Assembly (NCBI GenBank): GCA_019722365.1
Contig: JADFUC010001683.1
Coordinates: forward strand, 1,736,001-1,800,000
Origin: Lithospermum erythrorhizon
Lineage: Eukaryota; Streptophyta; Magnoliopsida; Boraginales; Boraginaceae
Length of the DNA: 64,000 nucleotides
Reading direction: 5' to 3'
Position numbers and translations under genes: made by a program. Under the pieces are notes generated by a model. It searched no databases. It was not told the DNA's origin and was given only the letters and a program-made list of their open reading frames with translations. This document shows, piece by piece, positions 26,201 through 35,161 of this stretch (positions are counted from its first letter, which is position 1; the number at the start of each line of letters is the position of its first letter).

Positions 26201-28111
26201 ACTCCCCGACTCCACTGATATATCCCATCAATTGATATGGTGAATCAATTTGATGTTGAACAAAGCTTCCTACTACTATACTATATCTGAACTAAAACGT
26301 GCCACCAAACAACCTATAAGTTACGGCATTTTTTCTAGTTAATGCTCAGTTGTTCATATCATATACACCCATATTCAAATAACAAGGACCACTATCTTCT
26401 TGTTTTTCATGCTAACTATAATAGATTAAGATATATCATGTTGGTTGGTTATATAAATCGTATCTACATCATATATAATACATTACTAATGGAAAATTGA
26501 AGTCATATGATTTAGATAGTTATCAAAAAAATTATATGTCAATTTAAAAGTTGTCTTTAACAAATATGTGAAAGTTACGAAAAATGCAAAAAATAATCGT
26601 CAATTATCACAAATAATATTTTATCGACATAAATTAACGAAAAATCATATACTAATTAGTTATACAACATATAATTGCGTGTCTGGGTAAATATTAATAT
26701 AGCTACGTTAATTGTGTGATACATTTAAGAGTACCATATACTACTTTCAAAAGTGGTGTTGCTAAATGCTAAGTATTGAAGCATATAAAATGATCATTGA
26801 AGTTTTAAGTATATCACGTATAATGTTAAGTAGTTTATAGACCGTGTAATAATTACGCCCTTAATATTATTAAGAATCATTATTATTCAAGTTCTCTCTA
26901 TGGCATGCAAAATTAATTAAACTCATGTTTATCAGACCACGGCACCTGGAAGCCGCAAGATTTATCATTTCTGTTGGATAGTAACAAAAAAGTTACCCCA
27001 TATCGTTTCAAAAGTTCTTTTCACTTATATATCATCTTTTTAGAAAATGATTAATATACTAATATGCTTATAAAGCTATCCATCAACATACTTGTATCTC
27101 AAAAAGTGGAGGAAAATGCAATATCTCATCGTATTTTTGAAAATGTTGAACATTGCCCATGTTTCATAATGCATGACTTGCCCCCCTTTATATATACGGA
27201 GTAGTATTTTTCAAAAATGAGTACCTTATCCCCAACTCTTTCTAAAGACCTCCTATATATCAACTCATATTCAAGAGGCCCTTTCCCACTTACTCCGTAA
27301 TACATTTGAACAAATATAAGTATATATTTTAAAAATACAATAGGTAATCTGCTATGTGATAATAATAGTGACTCACCCAAAATTAATATCTGCTGATTAC
27401 AGAGAGGGAACTTGCCTGGTCTAGTAACATTGATAGCCATGGTAGGTACCAGTACGATGAAACCAGCTTCTCCGGCGAACCGGAGGGGACGAGGCATCTA
27501 ATTATTTGAATCACATTATAACCAGCAGCAACAGAGGCAACTTCCACAAGATGGCTAACACAAATTAAACCGGAAAACAACTTAGCATGTTATGAATGTA
27601 TGTATTAAAGTTACATAAACACAAATATACAAGCATACAACAACAACTATATTTAAACATTTTTACAATCATTTGTGCATTTTCAATTTTCTTTGTTTTC
27701 TAAAAAATCCCAACAATTCAAGCATTTTCTTATGAGATTTCAAATATAAATAATTATACCCAATTTACCACTTTTCTGGTTATAAAAGTTCGTCTTGATA
27801 TCCAACATATTGAACTTATTAGGCATCACGCTCAAGTATCATAGTTGGTACAAACTCATTATAGATATCCAAAATCTTAAGTAACGTGATATCATACTTA
27901 AAGCAACTAAACCAAAGGCTAAAAAAATATTGCTAGAAAAAGGAAAAGCTTACACCAAAACGTCCAAGTCTCTGAAGGTGGCTTTCTTGGAGATGGTAAA
28001 GAAGATAACCTTGGTTTGAGAATCAAACCCAACAAGGCAAGATGTCAAGATGAGGAACACCACAGCCAATATTCTCAAAACAACTTCCTTACTCATTATT
28101 TTCACCCCCAT
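21173..28111 (-). CDS. CASPL2C1: CASP-like membrane protein, CASPL2C type (3 exons, intact)
   Basis: A four-span membrane protein of the CASP-like/MARVEL superfamily; relatives form plasma-membrane scaffolds, and CASPs proper organise the Casparian strip. Exons are 28111-27954, 27554-27416 and 21451-21173, giving 191 codons with phases that match at both joins. Hydrophobic segments lie near residues 9-27, 51-73, 88-113 and 138-162. The family's Arg in TM1 (R13) and Asp in TM3 (D98, in LLDQ) are present. The C-terminal exon carries the family block FATNTAALQ followed by QIGGA and FRLYSAKR. Intron 1 is 399 nt and GT-AG. Intron 2 is about 5.96 kb and begins AG|GCAAGT, a GC-type donor. The start is the first ATG (MGVKIMSKE); a second in-frame ATG follows at codon 6. 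The subfamily label 2C rests on remembered similarity and is less sure than the family. Confidence 0.88.
23132..23203. repeat. (TA)n microsatellite, about 72 bp
   Basis: About 36 TA units in a row inside the fold-back element. It creates a spurious long Ile/Tyr frame on the plus strand. Confidence 0.95.
23270..24500. repeat. Degenerate repeated phrase array inside the fold-back
   Basis: A theme of CTCGATAAATTAATAC, TAATAAACTCTC, TAAGATAATATTTTT, GGCCGG or similar, then GGGATAGGCGCTAAATTAAT recurs at least five times (near 23,270, 23,450, 23,650, 23,900 and 24,310). The order is conserved but spacing varies, and the copies are strongly diverged. Confidence 0.5.
24663..24918. mobile_element. 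Stowaway-like MITE, 256 bp, nested
   Basis: Inverted ends CTCCCTCTCCATTTTTATA and, reversed, CTCCCTCCTTTTTAATTG are flanked by TA target duplications (24,661-24,662 and 24,919-24,920). CTCCCTC ends with TA are the signature of Stowaway (Tc1/mariner) MITEs. Confidence 0.8.
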
Positions 28112-28458
28112 ATTCAATGTTTAAAAACCAATAATATAAATTGAATATGTATTTATGTGTTCCAAATTTCTTGCTACTTGTAGCCTCAGAGCACAATTTA
28201 TACTGAAGAAGAGAAAGGAGGGGGTAGCTATAGTTAGCAAATAAGTAGTGATTGACGTTTCAAGCAAGTATTTATGAAGAGGGTGGGGGCAACACGTGAA
28301 ATCAATGTTACAACATGACAAATTCTTGATAGTAGTAGTGTACTGTATGCATAGTAGTTAGTAGTTACAATAGTAATTGGAGCAAAGGTGGAATTTTTTA
28401 ACAAAAAATTGAATGCTACATACATAATCAATAGCCAATTATTGATATATATATATAT

Positions 28459-28600
28459 TGAAAGGATGGTCAAGTAAGTGGAGTAGTTGAGATTAAATTG
28501 TGATCGCATGTTTAAGAGTTCGATTTCTCTATCAATATTTTCTTGGTCGAGTCTGTCGAGCTTGTCTAGTCAAAGTTTTAACATTAGAGTTAAAATTAAT
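28459..28600 (+). mobile_element. tRNA-derived SINE upstream of the CASP-like gene
   Basis: GGATGGTCAAGTAAGTGGAG resembles a tRNA start with A box, and AGAGTTCGATTTC about 50 nt later resembles a B box. TTGGTCGAGTCTGTCGAG follows, a tail I associate with asterid SINEs. It lies about 350 bp upstream of the CASP-like start codon. Confidence 0.55.
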
Positions 28601-28871
28601 TAGTTAGGTACGGTATATAGTATATAGTTCACAATATGAATGTTTAGAGTGAGGAATAAAAAAAATTATTTATATTGATCAAAATAAACTATCAATTAAT
28701 TTAAATTGAATGCACTATATGTTCGTTCTCTGAATTCAAGTGCCTCGCAATTGACTACTTCTAGAGTACACACAGAAGTAGATGATACTTGAGAGGATCA
28801 CATTTCTGCAGAAACAAACAAGTTGAATAAGACAAAAGAGGATCATATTGTTGCTCATCGGATCGAATGTT

Positions 28872-28949
28872 CTTGTGTAGAGGGGCATTATCACACATGT
28901 TGATCAAGGGCATGTGAATTGTGATGAATGATAGCTCCTCTACACCAAG
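28872..28949. repeat. Imperfect hairpin of microRNA-precursor size
   Basis: Left arm 28,872-28,899 (CTTGTGTAGAGGGGC...ATCACACATG) pairs with right arm 28,911-28,949 (CATGTG...GTGAT...GCTCCTCTACACCAAG). The outer 15-16 bp pair almost fully, then a bulge, then a second helix around an 11-nt loop. Confidence 0.45.
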
Positions 28950-28964
28950 GGCATTTTGATCAAC

Positions 28965-30430
28965 TTAAATGTTTTATTGTTTTTCAATGCCCTAACATAT
29001 AGTCATTGGATGTATAATTTATGTATTTATTATCAACGCTAATCAATTTATACATTTAATTTCTATCATGGGTTTGTGCTTTGATCTCGTAATTGTTGGG
29101 ACATCGATGTTATAATAAATTAATGATATTTGATGGTACATAATAAGAGCATCTTTTAATTATAGGTATTTCATTTATGAAATTAGGTATAATTAAATTT
29201 TGAGGTCTATCTTCTTAAATTACATGATGGTTAATGACAAACTTATTCATTATGGCCCTCTTAGTTTGATCGTAATTTTAAATTAGTTTGGTGTTGTTAG
29301 AGCATGTGCATCAACTTCCCTAAAAATTATAATAATAGCGCTTAAAAATTAAAATTAATAAACGATATTTTCTCAACTTCTTTAAAATAACTCAACCACT
29401 AAAAAATTTACACACGCCCCAAATTCGAACCGCCTCCCTATATTATTTTATCTTTATTTCATTATCAAAATCTCAAATAATCGATTTTTATGCTTTTGGA
29501 TTTAATAATGTAAAGTTTAAAGATATATATAAAAAAGCCATCCCTTAAAATAAAAATAAAAAAATAATGTAATTATGAATGTATTTTTAAGAAAAACATA
29601 ACATCACCCTCTCCGGCCTCCAAACTAGATCATTTATTAACTCCATGATTAGTTCATTCATTGACAAATTCCCATGACTCGTAGTTATTATTGGAAAATA
29701 TTATTAAAATAAGAAATATGACTCAAATCATTTTGATTAGCTATGAAATGATACATGTCAAACATTGTGGGTAGTCTGATTTAGGCATCATGATATTTTG
29801 GGTCAGAACACCTGCCGAATGAAACATTTCACGGGCCAACTCTCGATCAATCGGACGACATAAGCATTTCGAGAATTTACACCTAAATAAGTAGATTGAT
29901 ATATGCCCGGAATTGTTTTTAGACCGGATATATAAAAAAATTGTTGGTCCAAGTATATGCATTACCAATGATGATCATTTGGGGCAAGAGTTGGAAACAA
30001 TGCATAGAAAGAAAAAAGAAAAAAAAAGTCGAATTCAGAAAAATGGGCAGCAAAATTAATGAAGAAAAATGATGTATATGTTGTTCAGAGAATTAGATAC
30101 TCCAATGCAGGCCTATTAACCAACTACAAAAAGTTGTAATACATCAACCATCCTAGCCTGAGATTCTTGCACACCATCTGTGCTCGAAGAACAGAAAATT
30201 GAACGAAGAACCGAAGACACATGGTTAAGAAGCATCACCAATAACTCCAAAAGATAATAAATCGAAGCGCTCTACCTTCATATTATAGAACTATCATATA
30301 ATGAAATTTCCTCCAAAAGACTAGCCTCTCAGAGGAATGTTGCTGCATCTGATTAAACATCAGAGAAAGAATAGAGCCCCAGCCGGTAAAAGCCAGCAAG
30401 AGCAATAGCCAATACCTTACTTGCGATCAA
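28965..30430. other. AT-rich spacer between CASP-like and ZRF1 genes
   Basis: Contains the ZRF1 3' UTR at its right end. TTAGAGCATGTGCATCAACT at about 29,308 resembles the end of a common plant MITE, but no matching opposite end was found. Confidence 0.35.
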
Positions 30431-30435
30431 AACTT

Positions 30436-31039
30436 TCAGACACCTGTTTTCTTGTTCCTGAAGCTCTCTTTCATTAGCGCAAACTTCTTCTTACATTGGT
30501 GAACGTTTTTTTCAGGGACTGCAGTTGCAACCCTCTCCCATCGCTGACTGGCTTCTTTGGGAAAGGTTTTTAGAGCCTGAACCAAAGCTTTTTCCTGGAC
30601 GGCAGACCATGAATCTTGATCTGACTCTGAAACATCGTTAACAGACACAATATCTTCAGAGGTTTGAGATTTAGTCGTTTGACTAGACAAATCCTGCAAG
30701 TTATCTGGTTCGGCATCTTTTTCCTCAGTGATGTGATGACCATTCGATACAACCTCTTCACCCTCTCTAGTTGATAGAGGAGATGCTATGGATGCTGCTG
30801 GCTTTCTTTTCTCAAGGAAGGAATCAAAGGCCTTACTAGAGTCAGGTTTCTGGAGCAGAACTGTTTTGGTTGCCTTCAGAATCTCTTCAACTGATCTCTC
30901 AGTACCAACAAATTCAGAAATGACTTCCCATCTCCTCGAAGTTCCTTTAGGATACTTGAGCATTCCCTTCTTTAAAAGTTCAATCTCCTCTCTGCTCCAC
31001 GGTTTGCTTTTCTTCTCAATACTGTTAACCACTACTACA
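30436..31039 (-). pseudogene. C-terminal SANT/Myb half of the ZRF1 gene, out of frame
   Basis: Reading directly on from the J-domain frame's stop, but shifted, this segment encodes the two SANT/Myb-like repeats of plant ZRF1. The first contains KPWSREEIELL through RRWEVISEF; the second contains SWSAVQEKALVQAL through QRWERVATAVP. It ends with FRNKKTGV and a stop at 30436. Between repeats lies the conserved linker LLQKPDSSKAFDSF. It has no start codon of its own in context. Compared with relatives, roughly 130 residues of charged helix are missing between the two halves, so the break is a deletion with frame change and not a simple base slip. The SANT part would be translated only by frameshifting or a different transcript. 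Confidence 0.8.
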
Positions 31040-31921
31040 TTACTCTCTTTTATAAGCACTATCAACAAGAGAACGTATACGCACGGCTTCTTCCTTCCTG
31101 GCCTTCTCAGATAGCTTAGCATTCTGACGTTCCATCCACCTCTTATGATCACGAGATTCAGCTTGCTCAAGGTCAAACTCATCAGCATGAGGAAACTCTC
31201 TCCAGCTTTTGAAGCTATACCAGAAATTGTAGAACTTGTCCACTTGCTGAATTGGAGAACTGTCATTCCCAAAAGACGGCATAGGTTGATTAACTGACCA
31301 CCGGCCATTCCTCATAAATGCAGGGCCAAAGACTTTATAGAACTCTTGTGGAGTACAGTCAGTGGGGATCTCATCATCGAATTCATCTGTAGAGTCATAT
31401 ATCCTTCTCCTAACAGGGTCAATAAGAATTTCATATCCCTCTTGAATAGCTTTAAAATGGCTCTCAATTTCATCTTTTTTTGCTTGTTTTGCAGCTTCAG
31501 TTTCCTCGGCTAGAAGAAGAGAAGCTTGTTTATCAGGATGATGCCTCAAAGCAGCTTCGCGGTAAGCCTTTCTGATTTGATCCTCAGTTGCAAGGTACCT
31601 TAAATGGCTCAGACCCAACAATGCATAATGATCATGTTGCTGTTCCCCATTACCAGATTTCTTTTTACCTTTGTTGCTGTATGAATCAAAGGTATGAGCA
31701 GTGTCGTGATCCTTACCAGTAACAGTTTCCTGACTCTCATCTTTTACATCTTTTGCCTCGACATGGCCAAACAGCCTAAGAGCAGCTGAGTGAAATGCAT
31801 GTCCCGCAGGTTCTCGTTTCAAGGCCTTGATAGGAAGACTATTCGAGGAAACGTATATAGGCTCCCCGTTTACAATCTCCTCAGAGAAGGTAATACGACG
31901 TCTATTACCTATCACGGCCAT
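31040..31921 (-). CDS. ZRF1: ZRF1/zuotin-type J-domain protein, N-terminal half, truncated
   Basis: N-terminal half of a ZRF1/zuotin (DNAJC2-like) protein. In the family this protein is a ribosome-associated Hsp40 and, in plants, also a chromatin factor. The reading frame opens with MAVIGNRRR, the usual family start, rather than the upstream in-frame MCFLW. The J-domain spans about residues 95-170 with HPD (HHPDK), followed by the zuotin homology block (FGPAFMRNGRWS, then FYNFWYSFKSWREFP). Coding stops at residue 293, right after SAYKRE, where family members continue into a long charged helical segment. The next bases, in another frame, encode the C-terminal SANT half. The coding part has no intron, as in relatives, and a 5'-UTR intron appears to lie upstream. 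It may still be expressed as a J-domain-only protein. Confidence 0.85.
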   Translation of the reverse strand: MAVIGNRRRITFSEEIVNGEPIYVSSNSLPIKALKREPAGHAFHSAALRLFGHVEAKDVKDESQETVTGKDHDTAHTFDSYSNKGKKKSGNGEQQHDHYALLGLSHLRYLATEDQIRKAYREAALRHHPDKQASLLLAEETEAAKQAKKDEIESHFKAIQEGYEILIDPVRRRIYDSTDEFDDEIPTDCTPQEFYKVFGPAFMRNGRWSVNQPMPSFGNDSSPIQQVDKFYNFWYSFKSWREFPHADEFDLEQAESRDHKRWMERQNAKLSEKARKEEAVRIRSLVDSAYKRE

Positions 31922-32048
31922 ATGTTCCCACAAGAAACACAACTAAAACCAACTGATATACCAATCACAGAATGCAGGTTACATGCAGATCCACAATAGA
32001 AACCTGCCACCTAGAAAGACGGTCGAGATCCTATTCCACAGCTCTGGA

Positions 32049-33111
32049 AAACAAAATGCATGATTGCATAAGAAAATTTCAAAATAAGCAAACACTGAAT
32101 CTAAAACATACGAAACAAAACTTAGACTTACAGAACATTAGATAATATAAGAGGGATAAAACAGAAAATCAACCAAAATATAGAAAAGAAAATTAATTGA
32201 CCAAGCACTAACATGATAGATTTTAGCTAAATTCGGACCTTCTACCTTAAATTTTGTGAGGGAGGGGTGCATATAAATCATGTTATTGTACCTAACTCAT
32301 CAAATTTAATTTATGTTTTCGGTTTTAGATGTGAAACATTGATTAAAAAACAGATTTGTTTATAAAAATATTTTCTTGTAATTTTTCATAATGTAATAAA
32401 AATAGTTATTCATGGCAATCTTTCAACTAAAATACCGAAAACTTCAATTAAGCTGAATTGTAGTTCGAGGAAGTACTCCATTTCAATCAAAATAGATGAT
32501 TGTTTAGATGGAAAGTGATTTATTAAGGTATTGTGAAAAGTTACATTGATATTGTAAAAAGCTATATTGAAAATGTCATAAACTACATTGGAATTGTAAA
32601 AATATATATTAAAATTGTAAGCAATCAACTATTGTGAAAAAATAAATTTTTTCTAGATGATCATCTATTTTGAAGAGCAAAGAGAAAAACAAATACAAGA
32701 GCATACTCAAAACCCACGATCCACAGTGAAAGCTAAAAACTAAAACAAAAAATCTCAAATAAAAAACAAAATTAGTTAATTGAAGTACATGGTTTTCAAG
32801 AAAGCTACATAAAGAAATTACAAAATTAATCTCAACTATAAACCAAACCTAGCAACAAAAAATACATGGTTAATTAACAAATATAAAAACCCCCCATAAA
32901 AAAAAACAAAAGCTACATAAACAAATTACAAAATTAATCTCAACAATAAACTAAACCTTGTACCCAAAAAATTAAAAAATTAAATAAAAATCATACCTTT
33001 ATAAAAAAAATTGAAGTACATGGCTTTCAAAAAAGCTACACAAAAAAATTATAAAATTCATCTCAACCATAAACTAAACATACTAACAATAATTAAAAAA
33101 AAAAATCATAC
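32049..33111 (-). other. Probable 5'-UTR intron of the ZRF1 gene
   Basis: Upstream of the ZRF1 start a pyrimidine-rich acceptor (TTTTGTTTTCCAG) lies near 32,049 and a donor (AAAG|GTATGA) lies at 33,111 on the minus strand. A 5'-UTR intron is expected for this family. A second, near-identical donor occurs at about 32,997 because of a local tandem duplication. The exact splice pattern is inferred. Confidence 0.5.
32475..32690. mobile_element. MITE, ~215 bp, within the ZRF1 5'-UTR intron
   Basis: Inverted ends read TACTCCATTTCAATCAAAAT on the left and, reversed, CTCTTCAAAATAGATGATCA on the right. Between them ACATTG-(G/A)-ATTGTAAAAA-like phrases recur every ~20 bp. Related copies lie at 33,350-33,495 and 61,420-61,610. 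Confidence 0.6.
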
Positions 33112-33112
33112 C
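32776..33112. repeat. Three diverged tandem copies (~100 bp) inside the ZRF1 5'-UTR intron
   Basis: Three units begin near 32,776, 32,912 and 33,010. Each contains variants of gctacataaaga, caaaattaatctcaac and ataaactaaac, and the last two end in aaatcatacctttta, the complement of the splice donor. They are similar but not identical, so the duplication is not recent. Confidence 0.6.
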
Positions 33113-33265
33113 TTTAACTAGCTTAACTTCACAGTTAGTGTAGAAGAAGAAGAAGGTCAAACTTGGGCACTGTAAATTAGGTGTACAGTCAACAAATTGA
33201 GTGGCACAGAGAGGAGGAGAGGGGGGAGAGAAAGTGGACAATTTATTTGGGACAAAGGGGGCGGC

Positions 33266-33273
33266 TAGGGTTT
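33266..33273 (-). promoter_or_regulatory. telo-box (AAACCCTA) upstream of ZRF1
   Basis: On the minus strand AAACCCTA reads at 33,273-33,266, about 150 bp upstream of the putative 5'-UTR intron donor. Telo-boxes are common near the start sites of plant genes for translation and ribosome functions, which fits a ribosome-associated J-protein. The transcription start itself is not visible. Confidence 0.5.
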
Positions 33274-33349
33274 AGTCCCAGTAAGACTAGAGAAAGTGAA
33301 CAATTGAATTGGGATATATATATGTTGGCTTTGGGAAAAATATCTTATT

Positions 33350-33495
33350 ATTCACTCCATTCAAAATATTTGATTATACAGTATATTTTTATAATTTTAA
33401 TATAATTTTTTATAATTTTAATGTAGATTTTCAAAATCTCTTAATCAATCACTTTTCATCTAAATAATTATTTATTTTGAAAAGAATAAAGTATT
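33350..33495. mobile_element. MITE, same family, just upstream of ZRF1
   Basis: Begins CACTCCATTCAAAATATTTG and ends in a roughly inverted TTATTTTGAAAAGAATAAAG. The interior has TATAATTTTAATGTAG-type phrases shared with the copies at 32.5 and 61.4 kb. It lies in the 1-kb spacer between the divergent ZRF1 and CLASSY-like genes. Confidence 0.5.
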
Positions 33496-33499
33496 ATGT

Positions 33500-34300
33500 T
33501 GTGTTAATGTTTCCTAAAATATATTGTGATTATTAGGAAATTAGGGTTATACTTGGAATATACCAAATATTTTGGTTTGGGCTTCTGTAATGGCAACTAG
33601 ATATTCGGCTCCATACTTGGAATACGGCTTAATTCACACCGAAATAATAATAACAAAAGGTGATATTTCGTGTTGAAGTTTATGCTATTAATACAATATT
33701 ACATTAGTTGAAGTTTTGTGTTTTATTTTTTATCGCAAGTATGTTATACTATTTTCATTATTTATTACTCCATATAGTAAAGACAAAATTTGTATTGTGA
33801 TATTTGATTTAATAAATATATTAATAATATTTGTCATACTATAATCAAAATTTATAGGCATTTGATTTTTACATTTTATGAAGTGATAGACAAACTTATG
33901 AAATTACATTTGTACCCTTAATATTTTCATGCATATTTTTTTGTAAAACAAAATCAGAAATAAAAATAAGAAATTAAAAATATGATTATCAAAACTCAGT
34001 TCATAATATTTATAAAAAATCAAAATTTAGTCATGATAAAAATTTGATTTTAAGAAAAATGATTAATCCAAAATCCACCACAAGATATAACATGTGTTTT
34101 ATTGAGTTGTTTAGGTGATAATTATATTCATGATTTAATTTCTTTGTATTGCTTATTAGAAGCCGTTGAAATGACGGTTTGATCCTTAAAAAAAAGTCAA
34201 CATTAATTCCAACGCTTCTTATTGGTATTTTCTCTGCAAAGCCCAAGTCCTCTCACACTCCACCACCTCACCTCAGTTAAAGTCTTTTGACCTTAGTATC
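33500..34300. other. Intergenic spacer between divergent ZRF1 and CLASSY-like genes
   Basis: AT-rich spacer shared by two genes transcribed away from each other. No TATA box could be assigned with confidence. A pyrimidine-rich tract at about 34,330-34,400 probably marks the start of the CLASSY-like 5' UTR. Confidence 0.4.
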
Positions 34301-34570
34301 CCACAAATTCTTCCCTTTTTCTTCTCATAAAAATATTTTCAATGATACCCTTTTACTCAATCTCCTTCTCTCTTCAATCTCTCTCAATCTCTCCCATTCT
34401 TGTTTTCACGTGGAGTTCAACAATATTGTGGTATTGTAATAAAGTAGCATTTTCTTTGTGTTATATTGGTGTTATAGTGTTTTAAATTGTGTGTATCTAT
34501 ATGTAGATTAATAAAGATTGATTTTTATTGTAAGTTTTGATATTTACTGCTTGATGGGGTTCAATTGTTG

Positions 34571-35161
34571 GTGAGTACATGCATGCTTAGAGGGATTTCT
34601 GCTTTAATATTGATCACATTTTGTTAATATTTTATAGGCATTGCTGGATATTGGTTTTTGATCAATGATTATGGACATATTAAGGATGTTTATTTAATTA
34701 TTTTTCCCACGTGTGATATAGTTAGATAGATTATTGATGTGGAATAGCCCTATTGGGTATTTTGTGCCTTTATAGGAAGAATTGGGGTAATGCATGTTTT
34801 GCTTTTAATTTTTAATTTGCATAGTATATATTATATTGATGATCGGGGATGTCATATTTATATAGCCGACCCCATTTAGTGTGATAAGGTTCGGTTTGGT
34901 TATAATATCTATATATATATATATATTGTATTTACTCAGTCATTTGTGTGATATGATGTAATATGATTCTCTGTTTGGACTGTTCATATGTTAGTTGGTT
35001 CGAGTTATAGGGTAGTGTACTTTGGGAAAAAAATTTGGTAATGCATGATTGTTTTTTAAGTTTATGTATTATCTATGTAGTATTTAATCAGTGTTTTTGT
35101 GTGTGTGTGATTCTTGAGATATGTTATTATGTGATTCTCTGGTTAAATTTTTTCAATGTAG
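34571..35161 (+). other. Probable 5'-UTR intron of the CLASSY-like gene
   Basis: A donor TTG|GTGAGT sits at 34,571 and a good acceptor (TTTTTTCAATGTAG) ends at 35,161. The CLASSY start codon begins at the very next base. The donor choice is inferred; the acceptor looks strong. Confidence 0.5.

Noticed and set aside
27126..27497. 123-codon minus-strand frame
   Set aside because: Overlaps CASP-like exon 2 in another frame and runs into intron 2.
30788..31114. 108-codon plus-strand frame
   Set aside because: Lies opposite the conserved ZRF1 SANT coding segment and has no family likeness.
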